This document shows, one piece after another, positions 1 through 6,912 of a stretch of 17,671 bases of DNA. The notes beneath the pieces were generated by a model. That model saw only the letters and a list, made by a program, of their open reading frames with translations. It was not told the origin of the DNA and made no database searches. The stretch lies in NCBI RefSeq assembly GCF_900547735.1, contig NZ_URHZ01000096.1:1-17671 (forward strand), written 5' to 3'. The stretch's first letter is position 1; each line of letters opens with the position of its first letter. This DNA comes from an uncultured Clostridium sp. Its GTDB lineage: Bacteria; Bacillota; Clostridia; Lachnospirales; Lachnospiraceae. The position numbers and the translations under genes are program-made.

Positions 1-16
1 GGGACTGAAGACTCAT
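1..16 (-). CDS. possible 5' end of a further minus-strand gene (very partial)
   Basis: An ATG on the minus strand at 16-14 is preceded at 6 nt by GGGAGG (28-23). Only five codons (M S L Q S) fall inside the window, so nothing can be said about the product. The call rests on the ribosome site and on its position just after the terminator that closes the upstream operon. It may be chance. Confidence 0.2.
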
Positions 17-79
17 ATCCAACCTCCCACCACCCCGTCCGCCGTCTTACAGAGGAGTCCTCGCATCTCACCCAAACCC

Positions 80-132
80 AAAAAGGGAACTTTGCCGGAG
101 CAGAATCCTACTCCTGCTCCGGCAAAGTTCCC
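80..132 (-). terminator. Rho-independent terminator of the yfcC-M28 operon
   Basis: A perfect 19-bp stem (114-132 pairing with 85-103, loop of 10 nt) lies 27 nt after the M28 stop. Read on the minus strand it is followed by five T (84-80). A smaller nested hairpin (GAAGGCA 138-144 with TGCCTTC 176-182, and CCGCGC 150-155 with GCGCGG 165-170) covers the stop codon itself. The plus strand has no T run after the stem, so termination is expected mainly for minus-strand transcription. Confidence 0.8.
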
Positions 133-158
133 TGTCCGAAGGCAATCTCCGCGCGCTT

Positions 159-1853
159 CTATCTGCGCGGGGTCATGCCTTCTATATATGTTATCATCTC
201 TTCCAATCCATTGCACAGCCGGTTTCTGTACCGCATAAAGTCAGTTAAGGCCATCAGATAATACTCTCTCTCTGTGTTATCCCTGGTAATTCCTCCAAAC
301 TGCGCTATGTCGGCAAATACCCCGAACGGGCATCCGCAGTCGTGGGTATAGGCGTCTTTCCTGCAGTAAAACAGGTGGAGCGCCTTTCCTACAACCGCCT
401 TTATATCTATATCTTCTGCCAGACCCTTTTCTGTCATTCCCTCAAATGCAGTCAGGCTCTTTTTGGCTCTCTGCCATACTTCTCTGATTTCACGGCCGTC
501 AAAGTCTTTTGTCAATGCAGCCAGAATCCGGTTCAGCCGTTCGTCCATATCACGGGTAAATTCCGGGATGTTGACCGGCAGGATCTCAGCCCCCTCAATG
601 GCTTTGATCAGTTCCAGATTGATTCCGGCATCACGCATCATGATTGTCTCATCCAGCTTATCGAGCGTGTCCTCCGGCGTGTGCCACCACGGGCCTCCGC
701 TGGGGCAGTCCGACAGACGCCTGTCCTTTTCCGGCTCATACTTTAACATAATGGTGATGGGGATATCGGCTCCCCAGAAGGACTGGTCCGCGCCGCGTAT
801 CATCGGAACGTAGGCGTCGGGCCGTTTTCCCGTGTATTTTTCAATCAGTTTTCCGGTAAAATCAAGTCCCTCCGTACCGGCGGTGCGCGCCACGATTTGC
901 TCCGCATTTCTGCATCCCGTCAAATCCAGGTTGATATGGGCTACGCAGTGCTTTTTAAGCTGGCCGTAATGGCTGTCGCAGTACCAGGCCGAACCGGAAA
1001 AACGTCCGTCGGAATGGCCCGACCACCAGGCAATCCTGATCCCGCGGCGCAGGAGGCCGCGGCGTTTATTCAGAATCCGTGCATACTCCAGAAGAATCGC
1101 ATCGCTGACGGCATTATCGGTAATTCCCTCATACCAGGAATCATAGTGCCCCGACACCAGGACAAAGCTTTCACTTGTTCCGGATATGTCGGCAATAACC
1201 ATCGTACTTTTCCTGATTCCTGTATCCATCTTAATCGAAAGCACGGCTTCCCGTTTTCCTTTCGCCAGAAGTCCGATTAACTCCTCCCCGTCCTCCCGGC
1301 CGATTCCGGCCGACGGAAGGAAACGCATATAAACGGCTTCGTCGAGTCCTGGTGTTCCCCAGACTCTTCCTATGTTGCTGTGATGGATATAACCGCCCTT
1401 CGTGCCGCAGATATGTAGAACCGCCAGCGCTCCGGCATCCAGGGCCTTTCTTGCAAAATCACCCTTTCCATCCCAGGTCAGGACGATTTTGCCGGAAAAT
1501 GCCATGAAACGTTTACTCTCCTGCCTTTGCGTCCGTTTTTTCTCCCTGCACGGAACGTCGTAATAGAGCTCTCCGGTTAATCCGTCGGCCTCCTCACTGT
1601 ACACATCGCCGACAAGTCGGTATTCTTTTCCCTCCACCGTCACCGCTGCGGACACGGGTTTACTGAAGAATCCCTCATATTCACAAAGCTCATACGGAAC
1701 TCCGTAGCTGTCCAGTTTCTCTTTCAGGTAGCCGGCCGCCTTTTCCCCGTCCTCCGTACCGCTGTAACGGAACAGCTCATTAAACCGTTCCACCGTTTCC
1801 AGCATATTATCTCTGCTGATTTCATTTAACAGTTCTGTCTCTGTCTGTTTCAT
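159..1853 (-). CDS. M28 family metallopeptidase-like protein with PA domain
   Basis: 564-residue protein of the M28 zinc peptidase family, whose members remove N-terminal residues from peptides. A protease-associated (PA) insert spans about residues 85-215. The core carries SGHYDSW (H236, D238), TDN (D246), NLD (D310) and WWHTPEDT (H391), the usual positions of M28 metal ligands. At the position where M28 enzymes have the catalytic Glu-Glu pair, the sequence reads WWSGHSDG, with His280-Ser281 instead. Activity is therefore uncertain; it may belong to a variant subgroup. There is no signal peptide, so a cytoplasmic location is likely. The start follows GGAGAG at 6 nt. It lies 13 bp after the YfcC transporter gene and is surely cotranscribed, suggesting that imported peptides or amino-acid derivatives are its substrates. 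Confidence 0.85.
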   Translation of the reverse strand: MKQTETELLNEISRDNMLETVERFNELFRYSGTEDGEKAAGYLKEKLDSYGVPYELCEYEGFFSKPVSAAVTVEGKEYRLVGDVYSEEADGLTGELYYDVPCREKKRTQRQESKRFMAFSGKIVLTWDGKGDFARKALDAGALAVLHICGTKGGYIHHSNIGRVWGTPGLDEAVYMRFLPSAGIGREDGEELIGLLAKGKREAVLSIKMDTGIRKSTMVIADISGTSESFVLVSGHYDSWYEGITDNAVSDAILLEYARILNKRRGLLRRGIRIAWWSGHSDGRFSGSAWYCDSHYGQLKKHCVAHINLDLTGCRNAEQIVARTAGTEGLDFTGKLIEKYTGKRPDAYVPMIRGADQSFWGADIPITIMLKYEPEKDRRLSDCPSGGPWWHTPEDTLDKLDETIMMRDAGINLELIKAIEGAEILPVNIPEFTRDMDERLNRILAALTKDFDGREIREVWQRAKKSLTAFEGMTEKGLAEDIDIKAVVGKALHLFYCRKDAYTHDCGCPFGVFADIAQFGGITRDNTEREYYLMALTDFMRYRNRLCNGLEEMITYIEGMTPRR

Positions 1854-1866
1854 CTTACACTCTCCA

Positions 1867-3273
1867 TCAGAATGGACCGTAGTGAATTACCTGGGCGATT
1901 ACCATACCCACACATGATATGACAATCCAGGAGGCAAAAATCCTGCCCATGAATTTCATCCATTTGTCGTAAGGAACGCCCGCAGCCATCAGATTGGCCA
2001 TCAGTGCGGACGACATCGGCAGGATATAATTGCCCAGGCCGTCTCCGAAGTTAAATGCCAGTACAACGGACTGCCTCGTCATGCCGATCAGATCCGCCAC
2101 CGGGGTCATTAAAGGCATCACGGCCGCCGCCTGTCCCGAACCGGACGGAATAAACACATTGATAATCAGGTTGGCAAAGAACATCAGCGGCCCCTGGAAG
2201 AATGCCGGGCATGCCATCAGTACTCCCGCAATCGCGTTGACAATCGTATCGATGATTTTACCCTCCGTCAGGATACTGGAGATTGCCGTTGCAATGCCGA
2301 TCATGATGGCCGCAGTCATCATTTTAGCCGCGCCTTTGCTGAATTTCTTTGAAATATCGCTGGGAGACAATCCTCCGGCAAGGCCGCCGATTACCGCGAG
2401 CCACACAAACTGTACCGCCGTCTCCGTATTGCCCCATCCGAGCTTAATCCCGCCGTATACCTGAAGCGCCGTGCTTGCCAGAAACACGAGAAGCACCGCG
2501 ATTTGGCGCCTGGAAATCGTCTGTTCTTTGTCGATGCTTAAGTCGTAGCCGCCCTTTCTGGCTTCTTCCTCTATCTCAAATATGATGCTGTCCTTCGGAT
2601 TTTTCTTGACCTTCATGGCATATGACACGATGAAATACCCGTTGACCACAAGGAGTACCGCACACAGTAAAAGACGGTATCCAATTCCCGAAAAGATCGG
2701 GAGGTCCGCAAATCCCTGGGCAATTGCCGTCGTTGCCGGGGCCACGGGGCCAATGCTCTGGCTGCCTCCCGCCGCCAGGATGATGATGGCGGACGCCACA
2801 ATCGCATCATAGCCGCACATACGGCAGAACAGTACGAGAATCGGAATAAATCCCACCATGCCGACCGGATTCTGCCTCATCCCGTAAATACCGAATACAA
2901 CAATCGTGACGATTAAAAGCATTCTTTCGCTGTTTTTGTATTTGTGGATCATCCTGTTGATAGCCGCGTCAAATGCTCCCGTAGCCAGCAGCACCTCGAT
3001 CGATGCCGCACTGAAAATGGTCATCCAAATCAGGCTGGACCCGGACAGCGCTTTCACAATATAGTTGGGTATCTTTAAGAAACTGATTGGATTCTGCGCC
3101 ACCCAAGCAAATGATCCCGGATCCACCATCTTCTTTCCCGTAGCGGCGTTTTCAATCCTGGCATACTCTCCTGCCGGCACAAAATACGTCATTGCCGTAA
3201 CGATTACCACAAGCATCACCAGAATGACAAACACATGCGGGATTTGGATTTTCTTTTTCGACTCGTTACTCAT
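1867..3273 (-). CDS. YfcC family transporter
   Basis: 468-residue integral membrane protein of the YfcC/DcuC-like anaerobic carrier family. It has a short polar N-terminus, a first membrane helix from about residue 12, the early VPAGEY motif (about residues 28-33) and about 12 hydrophobic segments. The second half holds GSGQAAAVMPLMTP and, nearer the C-terminus, NFGDGLGNYILPMSS, both typical of the family. Substrates of this family are poorly defined; amino acids, peptides or dicarboxylates are possible. The placement ahead of an M28 peptidase, and the operator shared with an M20 dipeptidase gene, favours a peptide or amino-acid role (inference). It is the first gene of a two-gene operon whose candidate promoter is at 3308-3337. 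Confidence 0.87.
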   Translation of the reverse strand: MSNESKKKIQIPHVFVILVMLVVIVTAMTYFVPAGEYARIENAATGKKMVDPGSFAWVAQNPISFLKIPNYIVKALSGSSLIWMTIFSAASIEVLLATGAFDAAINRMIHKYKNSERMLLIVTIVVFGIYGMRQNPVGMVGFIPILVLFCRMCGYDAIVASAIIILAAGGSQSIGPVAPATTAIAQGFADLPIFSGIGYRLLLCAVLLVVNGYFIVSYAMKVKKNPKDSIIFEIEEEARKGGYDLSIDKEQTISRRQIAVLLVFLASTALQVYGGIKLGWGNTETAVQFVWLAVIGGLAGGLSPSDISKKFSKGAAKMMTAAIMIGIATAISSILTEGKIIDTIVNAIAGVLMACPAFFQGPLMFFANLIINVFIPSGSGQAAAVMPLMTPVADLIGMTRQSVVLAFNFGDGLGNYILPMSSALMANLMAAGVPYDKWMKFMGRIFASWIVISCVGMVIAQVIHYGPF

Positions 3274-3307
3274 CTTCCCCTCTTCTCCTTTGCTTTTGAT
3301 AGCGAAA

Positions 3308-3337
3308 ACTATATCAGATATGCCCGGAGTATCTCAA
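3308..3337 (-). promoter_or_regulatory. candidate promoter of the yfcC-M28 operon
   Basis: On the minus strand, TTGAGA (3337-3332) and TATAGT (3313-3308) are 18 bp apart, 35 bp upstream of the transporter start. The centre of the palindromic operator at 3352-3369 is about 47 bp upstream of this -10 box. That is nearly the same distance as at the M20 gene, and fits an activator bound near -60. Confidence 0.5.
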
Positions 3338-3351
3338 CAAAATTTGTAACA

Positions 3352-3369
3352 GTGTAACTTTTGTTACAC
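3352..3369. promoter_or_regulatory. 18-bp palindromic Crp/Fnr-type operator, copy 1
   Basis: GTGTAACTTTTGTTACAC is a perfect palindrome of 7-bp arms around TTTT. It has the GTA-N8-TAC form bound by several Crp/Fnr-family proteins. It lies between the divergent yfcC operon and the Crp/Fnr-type regulator gene. An identical 18-mer is found at 4309-4326 ahead of the M20 gene. A third TGTAAC half-site occurs at 3345-3350, in direct repeat with the left arm at an 8-bp period. Confidence 0.8.
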
Positions 3370-3388
3370 CGCTTCGTCAAGCCGTTTC

Positions 3389-3417
3389 TTGACGGGCCGT
3401 CTATTCGATGATAAAAT
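3389..3417 (+). promoter_or_regulatory. promoter of the Crp/Fnr-type regulator gene
   Basis: TTGACG (3389-3394) and TAAAAT (3412-3417) are separated by 17 bp, a good vegetative-type promoter pointing at the regulator gene. A perfect inverted repeat, CGTCAAG (3375-3381) and CTTGACG (3388-3394), covers its -35 box. The shared 18-bp operator is centred about 63 bp upstream of the expected transcript start. Confidence 0.65.
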
Positions 3418-3485
3418 TTTCAGTAAGACAAACGACAGATTAGAATCGGCAGATGCCGTAGACAGACGAATTTCGAGGTAATGAT

Positions 3486-4154
3486 GTGGATAGAGAATAT
3501 TGTGTAAATTTTGAACCCCGGGAAAATGAAGAACTGAAGCTCCTGATAGAACGATATGCCAGACGCGAGGATATCCCGCAGGGAACCTACTATGTGAAGC
3601 CGGGCGACATTCTGCGGGAAATTTCTTACCTGTATGCAGGCCAGAGCGCCCATACGATGTTTAACGGGGACGGGCAGGAAAAGCTTTCCTACATATTGAC
3701 GGACGGCTGGTTTCTCGCGGAAGGCCTGTTCAGTGACGGCTCCGATTTGAGGATCGCGGAGCGCTACTCCTGGGCCAGGACGCCGCTGACCCTGTACCGG
3801 ATAGACCGGAATGTCTACCGGACCCTGATCGAAAAACCCGTGTTCCGCAGCGCCCTGATTAACAGCGTCAGCGCCAAGAGGGCATATCTGCAGAGGGAAC
3901 TGGAAAGCGTCATTCTGGAACGCACCAAAGACCGCCTCAAAAAGCTGTTTATCATGCTGTCCGATCCGTCCTCCAGCGCGGACGGCGAATGGTATCCCCT
4001 GTCCCATGATTATTACCATAGAGACATTGCGTCCATCATCGGAAGCAACCGTGTGACGGTCAGCCGCTTCGTAAGCGAACTCGCCCAGGAAGGATTTCTG
4101 CGGGTGGTTAATAAGAGGATACAGATTAGTAAAGACCATATAACAGACTGCTGA
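3486..4154 (+). CDS. Crp/Fnr family transcriptional regulator
   Basis: 222-residue regulator with an N-terminal cyclic-nucleotide-binding-like beta-barrel (about residues 15-125), a long dimer helix (about 125-160) and a C-terminal winged helix. The helix-turn-helix is at about 178-207, with recognition helix RVTVSRFVSEL near 189-199. The cAMP-binding signature (GE followed by RSA) is not visible, and there is no Fnr-type N-terminal cysteine cluster, so the ligand is unknown. The start is GTG, preceded at 7 nt by GAGG. It sits between two peptide-use transcription units that carry identical palindromes, so it is the obvious candidate regulator of both (inference). A 10-bp stem terminator follows the stop. 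Confidence 0.88.
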   Translation: MDREYCVNFEPRENEELKLLIERYARREDIPQGTYYVKPGDILREISYLYAGQSAHTMFNGDGQEKLSYILTDGWFLAEGLFSDGSDLRIAERYSWARTPLTLYRIDRNVYRTLIEKPVFRSALINSVSAKRAYLQRELESVILERTKDRLKKLFIMLSDPSSSADGEWYPLSHDYYHRDIASIIGSNRVTVSRFVSELAQEGFLRVVNKRIQISKDHITDC

Positions 4155-4156
4155 AT

Positions 4157-4190
4157 GCCGCCGGACGCCCTCCTGGTCCGGCGGCGTTTC
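4157..4190 (+). terminator. terminator of the Crp/Fnr-type regulator gene
   Basis: A perfect 10-bp GC-rich stem, GCCGCCGGAC (4157-4166) with GTCCGGCGGC (4176-4185), has a 9-nt loop and is followed by GTTTCTGT. It begins 3 nt after the stop codon. The T run is short, so efficiency may be moderate. Confidence 0.65.
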
Positions 4191-4224
4191 TGTGGTTACT
4201 TTAGTTCTGCGGTTCTTCAATCTC

Positions 4225-4287
4225 TATGATTTTTCCGGTTTTTGCCGCCTCTGCGGTTTTTATGATTTCTCCGGTTTCCGCCTCTGC
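4225..4287. repeat. two-copy direct repeat, period 36 bp
   Basis: A 30-bp stretch (4225-4254) recurs as a 27-bp stretch (4261-4287). Both start TATGATTT, contain TCCGGTTT and end GCCTCTGC, and they differ by a 3-bp indel and a substitution. The period is a multiple of three, and the minus-strand reading is open and peptide-like (see findings), but no start codon is available. It lies in the 268-bp gap between the regulator and M20 genes. Confidence 0.6.
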
Positions 4288-4308
4288 ATTAAAATTTCCG
4301 CGGTATCC

Positions 4309-4326
4309 GTGTAACTTTTGTTACAC
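4309..4326. promoter_or_regulatory. 18-bp palindromic Crp/Fnr-type operator, copy 2
   Basis: This GTGTAACTTTTGTTACAC is identical to the palindrome at 3352-3369. Its centre is 46-47 bp upstream of the TATAAT at 4364-4369, placing it near -59 relative to the expected transcript start. That is a class I-like activator position. It lies upstream of the M20 peptidase gene. Confidence 0.8.
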
Positions 4327-4338
4327 TGTAATGAATCC

Positions 4339-4369
4339 TGTCGATCACAGGCCGTTTATTTACTATAAT
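4339..4369 (+). promoter_or_regulatory. candidate activator-dependent promoter of the M20 gene
   Basis: There is a perfect TATAAT at 4364-4369. No good -35 box exists at the right spacing (the best is TGTCGA at 4339-4344, 19 bp away). A strong -10 with a poor -35 and an upstream palindrome suits a promoter that needs an activator such as the adjacent Crp/Fnr-type protein. Confidence 0.5.
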
Positions 4370-4422
4370 GGGCGCAGTTAAAGTGAACAGTACTGTTATT
4401 ATATCCAGTACAGGAAGGTTTT

Positions 4423-5883
4423 ATGGAGGTTGTTATGGAAAACATGATGCAGGAAATTTTTGACTATGTTGATCAGCATTTTGGGGAGATGGTGGAAGAA
4501 CTTGGAGAGCTCTGTTCCTACCGCAGCGCAGCCGGAGATGAACAGGGTCTTTCTCAGACAAGGGAATGGATTTTAAATAAATTAGGCCGCTTAAACATTC
4601 CTCACAAATGCCATCCGGTTGAGGGCGGGAACGCCGTCATATCCGCCGGTATGGCCGGAACATCACGGAAAATACGGGAAATACCGCAGATGGGAAGTTC
4701 ACCGGAAATCAACACCGCCGAGAATCATCTCCCCACTCTGCTCTTTTATAACCATTATGACGTTGTCCAGGAAGGAAAAAAGGAACTTTGGAGTTCCTCT
4801 CCCTTTATTCCTGAAATCCGTGACGAGGTCATGTACGCCAGGGGAGTTTCCGACAATAAAGGGCCTCTTCTGTCCCGCATCCAGGCCATTCAGGCTGTTC
4901 TTGCGGTCACGGGGGAGCTTCCGGTCAACGTAAAATTCTTTTTCGAGGGAGATGAAGAAACCAGCAGCCCTTCTCTGGGTAAATTTACAGCACGGCATCC
5001 GGAACTTTTTAAGGAACTCACGAAAGCCGACGCCTGCCTGTGGGAAAACGGACGCAAGGACAGCAAGGGACGTCCGTGGGCCAGATTCGGCGTGCGCGGC
5101 AGCATCAGCTTCGACCTGTCCGTGGAGACATCGGCAAAGGATGTCCATGCCAGAATGGGAACCGTAATCCCCAGCGCCTCCTGGCGTCTTGTCTGGGCTC
5201 TCGCAAGCCTCAAAAACGAGGACGAGCGGATAGCCATCGACGGTTTCTACGACGACGTGCTCCCTGTTACCGGGGACGACGAAAAAATTCTGGAATCATT
5301 TCCCTACGATGAGGAGGATTTGAAGAACAAGATGAAGCTCGGCTCCTTTCTCAGGGATGCCACGGGCCTTCAGTTAAAAAAACAGATTTATATGGAACCT
5401 TCCGTTTCCATATGCGGTCTGGAAGCCGGGGAAATGTACAACGGAATCCGCGGAATTGTACCGCACAAGGCCTCGGCCAGGGTCTCCTTTTATCTTGTCG
5501 CCAACCAGGACCCAAAAAAGGTGGAACGCCAATTCCGGGAACACCTGGACCGCCGCGGCTTTTCCGATATCATGATATCAGCCCGGGGAGTGAACACTCC
5601 GGTCCGCACGCCGGTCGATATTCCGTTTAAAGACCAGCTTATCCGTGCGGCCGCAAAGGTGTACCGGGAGCCCATGGTCATTGAACCGACACAGCTCGGC
5701 GGCGGCCCCGCCATCTATTTCCACCGGGCATGGCCCCAGATGCCCATCGTTGGGGCCGGTCCCGGAAATACCGACGGAAACCACCATGCCCCGGATGAAA
5801 ACATGCGCCTCCTGGATTATAAAGAATCCGTCAAACATATGATTGCCCTTCTCTATGAGATGGGCGGCGGTGTGGCCCGTTAA
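4423..5883 (+). CDS. M20 family metallopeptidase (dipeptidase-like)
   Basis: 486-residue di-zinc hydrolase of the M20/ArgE/DapE family that would cleave small peptides or acylated amino acids in the cytoplasm. Metal and catalytic motifs are in order: NHYDVV (H111, D113), RGVSDNKG (D144), EGDEETSS (general base and ligand at E178/E179) and HHAPDE (H454/H455). A lid/dimerisation domain lies between roughly residues 210 and 350. Two starts compete: the ATG at 4423 (AGGAAGG at 4 nt) and the in-frame ATG at 4435 (GGAGG at 5 nt). They differ by four residues only. The promoter region carries the same palindrome as the yfcC-M28 operon. The TAA stop overlaps the stop of the convergent flavoprotein gene within TTAA (5880-5883). 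Confidence 0.9.
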   Translation: MEVVMENMMQEIFDYVDQHFGEMVEELGELCSYRSAAGDEQGLSQTREWILNKLGRLNIPHKCHPVEGGNAVISAGMAGTSRKIREIPQMGSSPEINTAENHLPTLLFYNHYDVVQEGKKELWSSSPFIPEIRDEVMYARGVSDNKGPLLSRIQAIQAVLAVTGELPVNVKFFFEGDEETSSPSLGKFTARHPELFKELTKADACLWENGRKDSKGRPWARFGVRGSISFDLSVETSAKDVHARMGTVIPSASWRLVWALASLKNEDERIAIDGFYDDVLPVTGDDEKILESFPYDEEDLKNKMKLGSFLRDATGLQLKKQIYMEPSVSICGLEAGEMYNGIRGIVPHKASARVSFYLVANQDPKKVERQFREHLDRRGFSDIMISARGVNTPVRTPVDIPFKDQLIRAAAKVYREPMVIEPTQLGGGPAIYFHRAWPQMPIVGAGPGNTDGNHHAPDENMRLLDYKESVKHMIALLYEMGGGVAR

Positions 5884-6425
5884 AAAGCCCCTGCAAGAGC
5901 TTCTGCCCTGGCACATCCGTCGGTTTTTACGATATCTCCCACATTCAGAACTCCGGGAACGAGTATTTCTCCGACGGAACGCCACTTCAGCAGGGCGGCG
6001 GTGCGCTCATATGGGATGCGCACCCCGTCCATGACGGACATATCGTCCTCTTCACAGCATGTAATAAGAGCACATTCTTTCCCGCCGATATCTTTTCCCC
6101 CCACAACAAAGGAAAAAAGCTTATCTATGACTCCCTTAATCTGTGCAGGCATGGTGTACCAATAAACGGGCATCGTGAAAACCACCGCGTCCGCCTCCTG
6201 GATAGCCGGGGCGATCGTATTGAAATCATCGTCAAAGCTGCACGGTTTCCCGGTCCGGAAGCATGTTTCACAGGCATGGCAGCCCCCTACGTTTTGCATG
6301 GCGGCGTCAAACCGGATGACGCTGTGCCCCTTTGCCTTTGCCGCCCTGATGAAAGCATCCGTCATAGCAAAACTGTTCCCGCTCTTTCTGGGACTTCCCG
6401 TTATCACAACAATTTTTTTACCCAT
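5880..6425 (-). CDS. iron-sulfur flavoprotein / NAD(P)H-dependent FMN reductase family
   Basis: 181-residue flavodoxin-fold protein. The N-terminal FMN phosphate loop is TGSPRKSGNS (residues 9-18). The cysteines C49, C52, C55 and C62 form CX2CX2CX6C, which matches the compact [4Fe-4S] motif of iron-sulfur flavoproteins, so electron transfer is a plausible role. MPVYWYTMPAQ in the middle is the usual flavin-contact loop. The start follows GGAGAG at 8 nt. The gene diverges from an HxlR-type regulator, a common arrangement in which a redox- or electrophile-sensing regulator controls a reductase. Its stop overlaps that of the M20 gene by 3 bp, leaving no room for a terminator between them. Confidence 0.85.
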   Translation of the reverse strand: MGKKIVVITGSPRKSGNSFAMTDAFIRAAKAKGHSVIRFDAAMQNVGGCHACETCFRTGKPCSFDDDFNTIAPAIQEADAVVFTMPVYWYTMPAQIKGVIDKLFSFVVGGKDIGGKECALITCCEEDDMSVMDGVRIPYERTAALLKWRSVGEILVPGVLNVGDIVKTDGCARAEALAGAF

Positions 6426-6461
6426 CTCATCTACTCTCCTTTTATTTTTCCTGTGTCGGTA

Positions 6462-6490
6462 TTGACTTTCCTTACCAACTACATTATCAT
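6462..6490 (+). promoter_or_regulatory. promoter of the HxlR regulator gene
   Basis: TTGACT (6462-6467), 17 bp, TATCAT (6485-6490). The expected start point near 6497 lies just before the inverted repeat at 6516-6540, so binding there could block this promoter. Confidence 0.55.
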
Positions 6491-6516
6491 TCTAGCAAGA
6501 ATAGGATTTAACTCAA
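6489..6516 (-). promoter_or_regulatory. candidate promoter of the iron-sulfur flavoprotein gene
   Basis: On the minus strand, TTGAGT (6516-6511) and TAGAAT (6494-6489) are 16 bp apart. The -35 box abuts the inverted repeat at 6516-6540, and the promoter overlaps the divergent regulator promoter. Confidence 0.4.
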
Positions 6517-6540
6517 GTACGCACATTTAAGTGCGGTACT
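6516..6540. promoter_or_regulatory. inverted repeat, candidate HxlR operator
   Basis: AGTACGCAC (6516-6524) and GTGCGGTACT (6531-6540) form an inverted repeat around ATTTAA with one unpaired base. It sits between the divergent flavoprotein and HxlR genes, where a shared operator is expected. Assignment to this HxlR protein is by position only. Confidence 0.5.
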
Positions 6541-6579
6541 AACAATCATGTATCATACTTACTTAAAGGAGAGTGTAAA

Positions 6580-6912
6580 ATGAATAATCGGTGTATATCA
6601 AAAGAATATCTGGGTGACACGGGATTCAGTTATACGCTGTCGCTGATTAACGGTAAATATAAGATGACTATTTTGTATACGCTGATGGAATTCGGCGTGG
6701 TACGGTTTAATGAAATGAAAAAATACATCGGCGGAATTTCATATAAGACGCTCAGTGCTACGTTGAAAGAACTTGAAGCGGATCAGCTCGTGCACAGGGA
6801 GGAGTATCCCCAGATTCCTCCCAAAGTCGAATACAGCCTTACTGCACGCGGAAAAACTCTGCTCCCGATTCTGGATACCATGTGCGAATGGGGCGAAAAA
6901 AACAGATTATGA
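6580..6912 (+). CDS. HxlR family winged-helix transcriptional regulator
   Basis: 110-residue single-domain regulator of the HxlR/MarR-like group. It has the typical opening in which an early cysteine (C5) precedes the ALSLINGKYK-like region (here TLSLINGKYKMTILY, about residues 20-34), then the recognition segment ISYKTLSATLKELEADQLV and a wing (VEYSLTARG). In related redox sensors such as YodB, an N-terminal cysteine is the sensing residue, so thiol sensing is possible (inference). A GGAGAG site precedes the ATG. It diverges from the iron-sulfur flavoprotein gene, its probable target. Its last codons overlap the convergent uracil-DNA-glycosylase-like gene by 6 bp. Confidence 0.88.
   Translation: MNNRCISKEYLGDTGFSYTLSLINGKYKMTILYTLMEFGVVRFNEMKKYIGGISYKTLSATLKELEADQLVHREEYPQIPPKVEYSLTARGKTLLPILDTMCEWGEKNRL

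Noticed and set aside
342..1280. Several plus-strand open frames opposite the M28 gene
   Set aside because: Compositional shadows of the M28 coding strand; no ribosome sites or known motifs.
3420..4220. Long minus-strand open frame opposite the Crp/Fnr-type regulator gene
   Set aside because: It is the antisense of a well-recognised gene, has no family resemblance and no convincing ribosome site, and overlaps the promoter region.
4699..5237. Open frames in other phases and strand within the M20 gene
   Set aside because: The M20 frame has all catalytic motifs; the others are GC-driven shadows.
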